This document shows positions 21,101-29,322 of a stretch of 64,000 bases of DNA, piece after piece. Under the pieces are notes generated by a model that saw nothing but the letters and a program-made list of their open reading frames with translations, made no database searches and was not told the DNA's origin. The first letter of the stretch is position 1; the number at the start of each line of letters is the position of its first letter. The stretch is from the NCBI GenBank assembly GCA_948144175.1, contig CANXME010000053.1:682001-746000 (forward strand), read 5' to 3'. This stretch comes from Closterium sp. NIES-65. Lineage: Eukaryota > Streptophyta > Zygnematophyceae > Desmidiales > Closteriaceae. The position numbers and the translations under genes are program-made.

Positions 21101-23272
21101 GCACGAGCGGGAAGATTTTCGCAACGGGCACAGTGGGGACTACACCTCGGCATCGAGAAAAATTACAACGCATGGAAAATCTTCGACGTCCACACAAAGG
21201 AAACAGTAGCAGCACGTGACGTGATCTTCTACGAAAGACTCACCCTTCAGACGTACCTCGCCAACTTGCACGAGAATCGGGACCTCACCAGTGGTTTTCG
21301 TGGTGACCGAGCCTTCGCGTCAGCAGCGGACGAAGCAGACTGGGATGAACAGAACGTCGACAACGCCTCAGAAGAAGCCGGACCTCTCCCATACTGCTCC
21401 GTCGACGTGCCCATGGATGAGGATAATCCTCGCGACAGTAACAACGCCGAAATCTTCTACCGTTTCGCCGACGATGGTTACGTAACACCTGTGACAGTCA
21501 ACACCAACGAAGCAGAAAGGGTAGGGCCAAATTTCATGCCCGACCCAGAAACGGGAGACGAAGCAGCTTATCCCGAGGATCCAGAACTCCCTCGATACTC
21601 ACAGACTGGGCTGCAAATCCTCGGCCTCGTCACCGCAGTCCACGGGAACACACGCAGCTCGCTTCCTAAGGAGCCTGCAACGGTTCAGCAGGCTCTGGGG
21701 GGGGAACACAGGGAGAAATGGCGTGAAGCCATGGATAGAGAACTGAAGGCATTAGAGGAACGCAACACTTGGAAGGTTGTTCCCGTAAGCGTGGCACGGA
21801 ACAAAACCATCCTTACCGGGAAATGGGTCTTCCGCATCAAGACGAAAGCAGACGGCACGATCGAAAAATTCAAAGCACGCTGGGTCGTACGTGGATTCGA
21901 CCAAGAGCAAGGACGAGACTTCACCGAGACCTTTGCTCCAGTCAGCCGCCACACGTCACTCCGAATTCTCCTCGCCATTGCCGCCATGAAGAAGAAGAAG
22001 TTACGGCAGATCGACGTCGCGAATGCCTTCCTCTACGCACCTGTGGATGCAGAAATCTACGTCGAGCTCCCGCACGGTTCCCACGGCGAACCCAACCGAA
22101 TCTGTCAACTACTTAAATCGCTCTACGGGATCAAGCAGGCACCGCGACTGTGGCAGCAGTACCTGCACGCCCGTCTCATCCGCATCGGCTTTAGTCAACT
22201 ACCTCACGACCAAGGCATGTACCGCCTCACTAAGGGAAGCGACTACGTTCTCCTGATCGTCTACGTGGACGATCTCCTCTACATTGGGTCAACCGACGGC
22301 ATCGCCACGTGGTTCGAAGGAGAGCTCCAGAAAGACCTCACGCTCACGGTCTCCTCCACCGTTACACAGTACCTCGGGCTCAACATCCGCGAAGAAGAAA
22401 ACGCCATCTATCTAAGCGCCGAGAAATACGCCGACACCATCGCGAAACGCTTCAGCCTCACACCAAGCGCCATCTCCACGCCCTACCGCTACACATCAGG
22501 AACCGAGAAGGAACGAACTACTCTACTCAAGCCCGCCGGCATACGCGACTATCAGAAGAAGCTCGGATGCCTGCTATTCGCCGCCGTCACCTGCCGTCCT
22601 GACTTATCCTACTCCGCAAGTCAGCTCGCCACCTATCTCAAGAAGCCTGAAGCTGAACACCTGGCGGAACTTGATCGCGCTCTCCACTACTTCGTCAGCA
22701 CCGCGACGATCGGGCTAACCTACCACAAGAGCGCAGCTACACCGACTAAGCTAATCGGCTACGTCGACGCCGATCACGCCGGCGACACCGACAACAGGCG
22801 CTCACGCACCGGCTATGTCTACCGCCTTGAGCCTATCGGTCCTATCTCCTGGCAGTCGAGCAAGCAGGAGTTAATCGCACTATCTTCAGCAGAAGCAGAA
22901 TATATTGCACTCTGCTCAGCCACCAAGGAGGGACTTTACCTTCGCGAACTACTGGAAGAAGCGAAGCTAGCCGAGTTACCCAGCTTCACCGTGTTCTGCG
23001 ACAACCAGTCAGCAATTCGCATCGCCAACAAAAACGGCTTCGCAAACAGGACGAAACACATCGCCCTGCGCTATTTCTTCGTGAAGGACGAGATAGAAAA
23101 AGGGAAACTCGATCTGTCATACTGTCCAACATCCGAGATGGCAGCCGATTACTTGACCAAGAAACTCGGCAAGCAGAAGTTCGAATACTGCATGATGCTG
23201 ACTGGACAAGGCCACGTCACCAGCAGTAACACTCCAGAAGCGAAGGGGAGTGTTGGAAACAATAAGTCCTAA
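18113..23272 (+). CDS. gag-pol: Copia element 1 intact gag-pol polyprotein
   Basis: One uninterrupted frame. ATG at 18062 lies in the primer-binding site, so the Met at 18113 (MATNKERSSPNG) is the likelier start, giving about 1719 residues. Domains in order: gag (RPFDGKDFFTWSFEFELMM), CCHC knuckle (CHICKTSGHPRTHC), protease (WFLDSCCGQHMC), integrase zinc finger (WHARTGHPSN ... CLIC) and core (YSDIL, FQSDGGGEY, QGVAERLN), RT (WVVRGFDQEQGRDF, YVDDLLYIG), RNase H (YVDADHAGD, SSAEAEYIALC, DNQSAIRIA). The protease has Cys where D-S/T-G is usual. The C-terminus runs 22 nt into the 3' LTR. A 15-nt Thr/Ser/Ala repeat sits at 20097-20185. It looks competent to transpose. Confidence 0.95.
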   Translation: MATNKERSSPNGSSGTTPTPPPASGLQTEEGTATRPRGTSTETPMNHPSDFDQNMMEKFFSFMSFYEQHQQSGPAQTHNSNNGATPMSLDGSSYARGNQQQQPTFAPYERGSISFVPHPQPSPGQERPLDALQVQSQFAHVLKLQTSRPFDGKDFFTWSFEFELMMEGAQILGFFDGSLQYPANGTQYERQQYTYQSMMAYTILLRNVTPTQQQNIRSYRTFGNSAELAYSHLKNLYQATDNVNQSRLMAQLTTVEMKPGEKGLAYISRCRELRDKLLRCGGSISEDAFVTVIIGGLGPQWRATKAILRAHGRISEAALCAEIHAEQQDMDLQEERHRKKTTVSEFAFHTQRRHSNYNNRQQQPKIVPPFCHICKTSGHPRTHCPNRQQSTAPQRQLRPSSSQMASTQASATTTIQASTTSPGQPAQGARNIINCMTKITDSCTTESPPHYSPEEELDNRTPRRELLQPNPTYAAIAQSEPSGQDTWFLDSCCGQHMCSSGRFVQREHRLQREVIITVANNQNLRTRRQGVVQLQSRETNVILHMSKVLIAEGLGYNLLSVSQLMAKGIHLEADSTTQEFKLYHGRGGLYIGKAVLKNNVFVLDFVPDLGTADSDAIVNFTDWTHPPDLDPDFSPGGFWYSHTIPEAERTRALATIRQSAAVTTSAAATTSAAATTSAAATTSAAATTSAAAGTTTPVTVDEAPPTPAKQLNPTQREVHRSANLVASFYSNSDAYQRSPGHRASEEIWHARTGHPSNTVLNNTIRAGVLDKDSLLLPDGRELQKARGTCLICPEADLPHRPFASHHNPSAPAYAPLEKVYSDILYNREPGQVNYNYTITFIDAATRYVWHRNLPSRDMALAAFAAWLPIAERESGTQLKNFQSDGGGEYTSHRFKQFLAERGIKQLLSLPYAHQQQGVAERLNRTLQNSMRKLLRGMRLPNHQWPAAMDHAVMLHNLLSSSSLPNNASPHLLWTGKQGSTKMLRVFGCMVQYRPPEARAGRFSQRAQWGLHLGIEKNYNAWKIFDVHTKETVAARDVIFYERLTLQTYLANLHENRDLTSGFRGDRAFASAADEADWDEQNVDNASEEAGPLPYCSVDVPMDEDNPRDSNNAEIFYRFADDGYVTPVTVNTNEAERVGPNFMPDPETGDEAAYPEDPELPRYSQTGLQILGLVTAVHGNTRSSLPKEPATVQQALGGEHREKWREAMDRELKALEERNTWKVVPVSVARNKTILTGKWVFRIKTKADGTIEKFKARWVVRGFDQEQGRDFTETFAPVSRHTSLRILLAIAAMKKKKLRQIDVANAFLYAPVDAEIYVELPHGSHGEPNRICQLLKSLYGIKQAPRLWQQYLHARLIRIGFSQLPHDQGMYRLTKGSDYVLLIVYVDDLLYIGSTDGIATWFEGELQKDLTLTVSSTVTQYLGLNIREEENAIYLSAEKYADTIAKRFSLTPSAISTPYRYTSGTEKERTTLLKPAGIRDYQKKLGCLLFAAVTCRPDLSYSASQLATYLKKPEAEHLAELDRALHYFVSTATIGLTYHKSAATPTKLIGYVDADHAGDTDNRRSRTGYVYRLEPIGPISWQSSKQELIALSSAEAEYIALCSATKEGLYLRELLEEAKLAELPSFTVFCDNQSAIRIANKNGFANRTKHIALRYFFVKDEIEKGKLDLSYCPTSEMAADYLTKKLGKQKFEYCMMLTGQGHVTSSNTPEAKGSVGNNKS

Positions 23273-23680
23273 GTGCGCTTCTGTCGTATCAAAATCCAAG
23301 GTACCAAGCGAAGCAGTCCCAATCGAAGCATCGAGTCAACCTCGGAGGTTAGGGTAACCGCCTGGAGGTTACGAGAAAGTCAAAGGTCGCTGACCTTTGA
23401 CTCGACAATTACAGCGCGACAGTTAAGGACACACAACTGACTCGTTACAGAGCAGTTGCCCGAGTCGCGCTACATCGAACCGCAACAGCAATACAGTTAT
23501 CTATCTATTCCCTGTACTCTTATATAAATCCTTGTATTTGCTTGTTTAATTCAATCAACTTTGCTCTCACACACCAGTGCAAGGTCGGTTCAAATTCTTC
23601 ACTAAACGCTTCCGCTATTACAACTACTTCACCTAGAGTTATCCCTTGCAAAGATCCTAAGGGGCTATCTCAGCCCAACA
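23251..23680 (+). repeat. 3' LTR of copia element 1 (430 bp)
   Basis: Preceded by the purine tract GAAGCGAAGGGGAG. I find no difference from the 5' LTR on direct comparison, which implies a very recent insertion. AAATA follows at 23681-23685. Confidence 0.95.
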
Positions 23681-23685
23681 AAATA

Positions 23686-23763
23686 CAACCCTAGAAACCC
23701 TGTACCCCATATGTGCTACCCCACTATAGCCTACAAACATGCATCAGCTATAATACTCTGACA
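23686..23763 (-). repeat. 5' LTR of copia element 2, remainder
   Basis: 78 bp identical to 10282-10359. It completes the LTR split by copia element 1. CAACC follows (23764-23768). Confidence 0.9.
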
Positions 23764-23838
23764 CAACCCTAGATTTCAGAGTTGGGAAAAAAAACTACTC
23801 TGGAAATCAGATTACCTAGAATCCAAAAGTAGGCCCTG

Positions 23839-24032
23839 TTTGCAGTGTAGTGTAGATAGTGCATCATGTTTGGTGGTGCACCTCCTTATGTTGCTATTTG
23901 CTATTTGTACTCACAATTCTCATCAGTGCATCACTTTCTTGCCTTGCATTTCCTCTCACTACTCCCGTTCTACCTCACCTATGCTCCTTGGCTAGGCTTT
24001 CCCCTAGCCTAGGTAGCTTCTTAATTTTGTCA
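23839..24032 (+). repeat. 3' LTR of short LTR element, right piece
   Basis: Resumes at TTTGCAGTGTAG and runs to AATTTTGTCA, matching 6139-6328 with a few substitutions. Together with 7191-7231 it makes a full-length LTR. Confidence 0.8.
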
Positions 24033-24037
24033 TGGGA

Positions 24038-24092
24038 TGTACTCGCTATAGAGTACCCCACTGCAGGCTAGACAAATACAACATTCTGAGAG
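24038..24092 (-). repeat. Copia solo LTR, right half
   Basis: TGTACTCGCTATAGAGTACC and CCACTGCAGGCTAG match the reverse complement of the LTR at 7528-7656 and continue the half at 6014-6101. The duplication CGGGT follows at 24093-24097. Confidence 0.65.
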
Positions 24093-24097
24093 CGGGT

Positions 24098-24581
24098 TGA
24101 CGGGTTTAATCTTGATCGTCGTTACTGCAACTGGCGCTGATGACGCTCGCTGCCGGACTTCCTCTTCTAAGTCACGTGTGAGCGCGTCCAAAGGGTTGCT
24201 CACCGCTTGATTGTCGCCCTCGCATTCGTCATCAGGCGACTCCTGGCGCGCTTCACCTCGCGCCTGGCGTAGCTCGGCGTTTTCTCCACGTAAAGTTGTC
24301 ACTTCCGCCATTAATGACTTCATGCCCTCCTACATCTCTTCCACTTGCGCCATGAGTTTGTTAACCGCCTCCTGATCCATGTGTCTAGCACTACGTTTGG
24401 TGGGCAAGCGGGTCTCCGTGGACTTCAGGCGAATGGAAAACACGAACTATCGGAGTCATTCAGGATTGAGCTAACAAACCTTGCAGCCAACCGTCGTGTA
24501 GTCCACTTTACCAGCCACACCCGTGCCACCAAACTACCCTCGAAAAGCGGGGTGAACTAGGAAAGTAGCTCTGATACCAGG
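24098..24581 (-). pseudogene. Gypsy element 1 gag N-terminus and primer-binding site
   Basis: The minus frame encodes a gag N-terminal coiled coil (MKSLMAEVTTLRGENAELRQ, preceded by MDQEAVNKLMAQVEEM and an in-frame TAG). It leads into KIKPVNP, which joins in frame to PPPFNPMDK at about 6005 once the nested elements are removed. TGGTATCAGAGC (perfect initiator-Met primer-binding site, complement at about 24567-24578) lies next to the LTR. Confidence 0.75.
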
Positions 24582-24860
24582 TGTTATGAATTGTAAAGGA
24601 GAGTGCGCAGATTAACGAATTACGAGGTTGTGATTTAACAGACTGAGAATACAATGAAGGCACACGCTAATGTAGTGGCTAGCCTACATAGGAGGGAACC
24701 TCGGGTGAGCGAGGTTGGGTGCAGGTTTGGCAAAGGGAAATGCCGAAGGCGACGCGACGAGCCTCGGCATTGTTGATGTCGGCCAAACGTGCTGAGCCCG
24801 AAAATCGGGGCTGTACGCGAAGCAGTCAACCCCGATAAGGAATTCGAGAAAAAAAATACA
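24582..24860 (-). repeat. Gypsy element 1 5' LTR (right boundary uncertain)
   Basis: It starts TGTTATGAATTG next to the primer-binding site. The partner 3' LTR is lost at 2458, so the far end cannot be fixed; 24836-24880 are possible ends. Confidence 0.45.
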
Positions 24861-24888
24861 ACCTTAACTTTTTGCCACACTCTAGTAC

Positions 24889-24922
24889 CACCCTATTATG
24901 CATTTTTTTGCATAATAGGGTG
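24889..24922. repeat. Perfect 14-bp inverted repeat with 6-nt T loop
   Basis: CACCCTATTATGCA, six T, then its exact reverse complement. It lies about 580 bp upstream of the DUF4057-like ORF. It could be a hairpin, a cruciform or a tiny MITE remnant; no run of U follows that would suggest a terminator. The rest of 24923-25501 holds no gene and is probably promoter and 5' UTR. Confidence 0.6.
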
Positions 24923-25501
24923 CTTCGTGCGACATGTCCGCTGAATTGGAGAGGTGAGTGCCACCTCGCAGGACATGAGAACGTTTTCAAACAACCCTTG
25001 CTCTGCGGCACTGCCTGGATGCAAACGCGGGAAAAGTGAATGACATCATGCTTACCTGAGAAGCGGCGCGTAAACGCGGCTCGCAAAATCTTCCAATTCC
25101 GTGGACCAGAGAGCAGGCATGGCGCGCATGTCATCCCAGCTTGGAGTGGTTGGCGGAATCGACGTGAGAAAACGCACGCAACAAACAGCCACGCGCAATA
25201 TCGACGGCATGCGATGACAGCCGAGAATCGCCCTGGGCAGTCAGTGATGCCTTTTGGGTCTCGGTGGGGGACTCGCGTGTTCAGCTGCACATCACCCCCA
25301 ACCTCTGCATCCCATTACTGTAACTTCTCCCCTCATCCTTACCAAGCCCACAAAACACCTCTCACCACCATTTCTCACCAGCACAATCTATCATCTGCAA
25401 GCATTTCATACTGCTCGCTTTCCAAGTTCGTAGTAGTAAGACAACCGATTTCTTCTACGCACGCCTTGAATTCTTGCTAGAGATTCCTTTCGAAGTTCAA
25501 C

Positions 25502-27024
25502 ATGACGGTAGTTAACAGAGTGGTGAAGCCCCCCGGTGGCGACTCCACCGCCGATGTGCTCAACTGGAGCGAGGGCGCTGACGCTGGCGTTCCCGATGTG
25601 CTTGGTAGCGGAAAGAAGTGCATCAAGCGCCTTAGCCAGGTAGGTTTCTCGTCGAATAGGCTGTCACGCTGCGCTGTCTGTCCAAGCTTGGTTCGTGAAG
25701 ATAGCACTGAGTGTCCGGATCGTGACTATCGTAGAAGACGATACCATCCGATTTCAAATCTCGTCTGGCATTTCTTGGCTGTGGGAAATCTTTCTCTCAC
25801 TAAGGTCGTTTTGTTTTCTTCCTCGGTTTCCTTGTGCTCCTGCGTGCAGAAGAACTTCGAGAGCCAAGTGGTCCTCGCCCACGTGGAGGCTGACACCAAG
25901 CAATCAGAGTACGATGCTATCCCTTTTGTCGTTCGTTCACCCGCTCAACCCCGTTCAGCTTCATTCCATCCGTATCCATCTTCTTGCTGTTCTCTCCGTC
26001 CCCAATCGCCTTGCTGTGTCGTGGGACTATGCGCCTTATAATGCTCCTATGTTCTTGTCCGCTGTTTCGCCTTGCAGGACTCCCGAGGTTGCACCCGCTT
26101 CCGACAACATCTTCACGCCGTCCGATCAGACCGACCGTCCCAGCGTGCGCCTCCACCAGGTCCGCACGCGGCATACTGTGTTGTACATCTATTGCAATCC
26201 AGCAACTTGTTATGAAGATGATTATGCCAAGAGTTCAACAAAGAGATCCCTACTTGCAAATTGTATTATCCGGTTTGAGACAGTGCCCTCAGTCCGGCTC
26301 TTCATTTCTTAATGCATGTTTCCCCTTCCCTTTTTCTCCGTCACGTCACCCCCGACGTATCCTGCTCCCGTGCAGCCTGCAGGCGGCAAGAGCCAGATCC
26401 TGTTCGGCGACGAGGACTACCTGCCGACCAAGGCGCTGTGCCCGCAGAAGCTGACGGACCTCATGGGCACTCTCAGCTGCGAGCCCGACAGCGAGGAGAA
26501 GCGCCGCCCGCTGTGCCAGGCGAAGCTGAAGGACCTGTACGGCTCGCTGTCCCTGTACGGGGAGGAAGTTGTGGAGGAGGTCCGCCCGTCCATCACCGTG
26601 CACCAGGTAAGCTTCGTTTTCGTGCTTGAAGACTCATCCCCGAGCTTCTATTCTTCTGCTTCTAGTTTCTTGAAACTTGAATCTTGTCCAAGATCACTTC
26701 CAGTGCTGTACGTTAGCCATGCGCAGCGCGTTAATTTTTTGTTTGATTCTGTGTCCGCAGCTTCCCGGTGGTGCCAGTTCTATTATCTTCGGCGGAGACA
26801 CGCCCCCCAGCCCGCCGAAACGTCGACCGTCCGATCGGAAGATCATCGATTTGATGGGTCGCGGGACGATGGAGCCGACGGACGCGGGGAAGCAGCAGCT
26901 TAGCGCGGCAAAGCGTCGCGAGCTGCAGGGAGAGGATATCTTCGCGGACGGAAAGCTCAACATCCGCAGCTGCATCGGCATCCACCAACCGCCTGGTGGT
27001 GGGAGCTCGCTGTCGCTGGTGTGA
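25502..27024 (+). CDS. DUF4057 / HN1-Jupiter-like PPGG-repeat protein, 5 exons
   Basis: Exons 25502-25639, 25850-25908, 26078-26159, 26376-26606 and 26761-27024, all GT-AG with phases closing, give 257 residues. The N-terminus (VVKPPGG, then STADVLNWSE) resembles the TADLLTWSE signature recalled for plant DUF4057 proteins. Three spaced repeats follow: HQPAGGKSQILFG, HQLPGGASSIIFGG and the C-terminal HQPPGGGSSLSLV. PGG-S-x-I-FG repeats also occur in animal HN1/Jupiter and plant SPIRAL1 proteins, which bind microtubules, so a cytoskeletal role is possible but inferred. No signal peptide or membrane segment. The protein is charged and probably disordered. It lies tail-to-tail with psbQ. Confidence 0.85.
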
Positions 27025-27679
27025 GGGTGGCTGGAAACAAAAGAGTTCTCAATCAGGCTTTGTTACGACCGCTATACATAGTTGCTTCGGGTCTGTGAAC
27101 TTTGCTGGCGCTAAACTCATCTCTTCTATTGAAGATACCATCTTTAGTATCTTTAGTTTTTTTCTTATGAATGTTTTTATGTTTGGTTAATCCAAAGCGG
27201 TTTAGAGTCACTGTACGTGAACCGCGCCGGTCGAAGCTTACGTATCCATACAAACGTGAATCGCCCCTTTAATTAGTGCAGGCGCCATGAGGCGAGGTAG
27301 GTCGTGTTCACATATCCACGCCAAAGGCATTAATTCGCCAGTTCATCACATGGCCTTCCCGTCAACAGACTGGCTTATCGCTTAGGGGCTACTGCGGTAC
27401 TACGGGTCAAGGCACGAGATGGCTATTATTTCTCCAACGTGAAATAATTCAGGGTTCAGATTAACTAGAATCTTTCGTCCGAAATTTCAGTGCCTCTTAT
27501 CATGGTCTTCTCAGCTCAAAGGGAAACCTTTGCTCACGTCATTCTTGGCAAAAATAGAACAAGTAGCAAGCCACACCATCATTACCTTCGATGCCTGTCG
27601 TGTTTGGGTATAGTCTAGGATTGTTTGAAAGGTTACAATAATCTGAAGGACAACGTAACAAAACTTATATGATGCACAT
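27025..27679. other. Convergent intergenic region
   Basis: 655 bp between the 3' ends of the DUF4057-like gene and psbQ. It should hold both 3' UTRs. No further ORF of quality, repeat or RNA gene is visible. Confidence 0.6.
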
Positions 27680-28617
27680 TTACAGCTTAGCAAGCAGGGC
27701 AGACACCTTGGACTTGGTGGCATCGAAGAACTTCTGAGCGGCCTCCTGGTCCTTCACGCGGGCAGCATAGTCCAACTGCAAGGCGAGAAAGTGCAAAATA
27801 ACAGTTTTAAAATGGTAGAAATGGTACGCACACCGATTTCGGGTATGGGAAGAAAATATAGCAGCCAAGGAGAGACAAGTTGGACCGTCGACTTACCGAC
27901 TCCAGAGTGGTGACCAGCTCCTTGAGCTCGGCATTAAGAGCCTTCTTCTCAGCCTTGGCCTTGGAGGCAATGACGGTGGCAAGATCATATCTCAAGTAGC
28001 CGAGCTCGGAGCGCAGCTCGTTGCGGACATAGGGCCAGGCCTTCTTGGAGATGTAGCCCTGAACCTCGGGGAAGACGCCGATGACCTCCTTAGCGCGGGC
28101 GAGAGCCTCATCGGGGGTCTTGATCTGGATGAAGAACCGCTCGCTCAGGGGGGCCTCGAAGTCACGGGCCTGGTCAGAGTTCTCAGTGCCGGCTGTAAGT
28201 AAAACAGGGAAGGGATACAGAGGACGACGTTCAGGCGAGGCAGTAAAAACGAAATGAAGAAGGGTACATCGGCAAGACCCGCATGCTATCAAGGTAGTAT
28301 TAGAGTCGGATGAATACTGCTGAGCATCGGATGAACTTACGAAGGCCACCAGCCAGAGGAGGGGGGCCCTCGATCTTCACGCCGGTGACGGCCTGAGCGC
28401 TGCCGGAAAGGGAGACGGCAACGGTGGTGGCAATGAGGGCAAGAGCCGAGCGCCTGCTCTGCTTCTCCTCAGCCGAGGCACTGACGGCGAGCGAAGCCTT
28501 CTCAGCGCGGGCGAAGGACACGGTGTTGTTGAACACGCGGGAAGCCTTCTGGGCCGGGTTGCCGAGCTCCACGGGAGCAGCCAAGTTCATGGCAGCGACG
28601 GAGGTGGTGGCAGCCAT
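27680..28617 (-). CDS. psbQ: Photosystem II oxygen-evolving enhancer PsbQ, 3 exons
   Basis: Exons 28617-28341, 28192-27897 and 27775-27680 (GT-AG) give 222 residues. The start is the Met of MAATTSVAAMNLAAP. The leader is bipartite: a Ser/Ala-rich chloroplast transit peptide, then a twin-arginine lumen signal (QSRRSALALIATTVAVSL) ending at an Ala-x-Ala site (GSAQA). The mature part is the PsbQ four-helix bundle (RFFIQIKTPDEALARAKEVI, WPYVRNELRSELGYLRYDL, LDYAARVKDQEAAQKFF). PsbQ is an extrinsic lumenal subunit stabilising the Mn cluster and its Ca/Cl requirement. About 335 bp upstream sits a gypsy element, leaving a short native promoter (28618-28952). Confidence 0.95.
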
Positions 28618-28952
28618 GGTGGATAGTTTGGTTGCTGGTGGAATTCGGCAAACAGGGAAGTGTGCCTGTTGGTGTGGGAGCGTCGGCAAATTGGCTTACT
28701 CCTCGAGATTCCTTGGTAACGTAAATCCTTTGGATGACTATCCACGCTGTCAGGCTGCCTACGAGCAGGAGAAGGTGGGGAGAGCAGGGGAGGATTTCGC
28801 GCAGTCCACGTGGCACTTCGCTTATCCCCAAGAGATCGAGTGAGGTGTTATTGTCAAATCGCGACATCAGATTGGACGCATCACTCGCGAAAAGCACGAA
28901 TTCTGGGCTTCCGATCGTTGCGTTGTCGAAAATCTAGAAGATAGTTGGTAAC
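28618..28952 (-). promoter_or_regulatory. Probable psbQ promoter / 5' UTR
   Basis: The 335 bp between the psbQ start codon and the 3' LTR of the gypsy element. I see no clear TATA box; the assignment rests on position only. Confidence 0.4.
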
Positions 28953-29295
28953 TGTTACGAGTGCAATTGAGTGAACGAACGAGAATTGCACTATAGAAGC
29001 AAAGAGTACAATGAGCGAAGGCATGAGCGAAGGATTATATAGCGAAACAATAGTGGTAACGGTAATGGACTGTGGTTGTCGCGCGACGAGCCTGGGGCTG
29101 AGGTTGGGAAAGTGTCGAAGCGTAGGCCCGGAGCGCGGGTTACCAACCGAGCCGTGAGGTTGGGATGCGATGTGCGAAGAGGGCGGGATAATGAATGATG
29201 CGATGGTCGTGAGTGGTAACGGTGCTGACTGAGGTGCTACAGTGACGTACGCGTTGAGCAGGGACGCGAAGTAAGGGAAAGGGAATTTCCTTACA
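28953..29295 (-). repeat. 3' LTR of gypsy element 2
   Basis: 343 bp, TGTTACGAGTG ... TTTCCTTACA on the plus strand. A TATA-like TATATAAT reads on the minus strand at about 29035, so transcription would run toward psbQ. Confidence 0.95.
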
Positions 29296-29322
29296 CTACC
29301 CCCCTCCCCAAGGAGGCCCCTC

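Larger units (their letters stand above)
10229..23763 (-). mobile_element. Copia element 2 (outer), interrupted by copia element 1
   Basis: The 3' LTR is 10229-10359 (131 bp). The 5' LTR is 17575-17627 joined to 23686-23763 (53 + 78 = 131 bp); by eye the two LTRs are identical. CAACC flanks the element. On the minus strand the 5' LTR is followed by TGGTATAGAGC, a primer-binding site near the initiator-Met type. A 1.1-kb GC-rich repeat leader precedes gag. It was young when the inner copia landed in its LTR. Confidence 0.9.
7232..23838. mobile_element. hAT-type non-autonomous DNA transposon (contains nested copia)
   Basis: The left end reads CAGGCCCCAC and the right end GTAGGCCCTG, so the termini are imperfect inverted repeats of CAGGGCCTAC type. 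The 8-bp duplication TTTGCAGT flanks it. An 8-bp duplication and CAGGG-like ends are hallmarks of hAT transposons. Both ends carry many ACTCTG / CAGAGT motifs (7243-7420, 10133-10212, 23755-23815), as expected of subterminal transposase-binding sites. No hAT transposase is visible. Its own DNA is about 7232-7527, 9897-10228 and 23769-23838; the rest is copia sequence. Confidence 0.7.

Noticed and set aside
24889-24922. Rho-independent-type terminator
   Set aside because: The hairpin lacks a following U run, and a bacterial terminator makes no sense in this eukaryotic setting.
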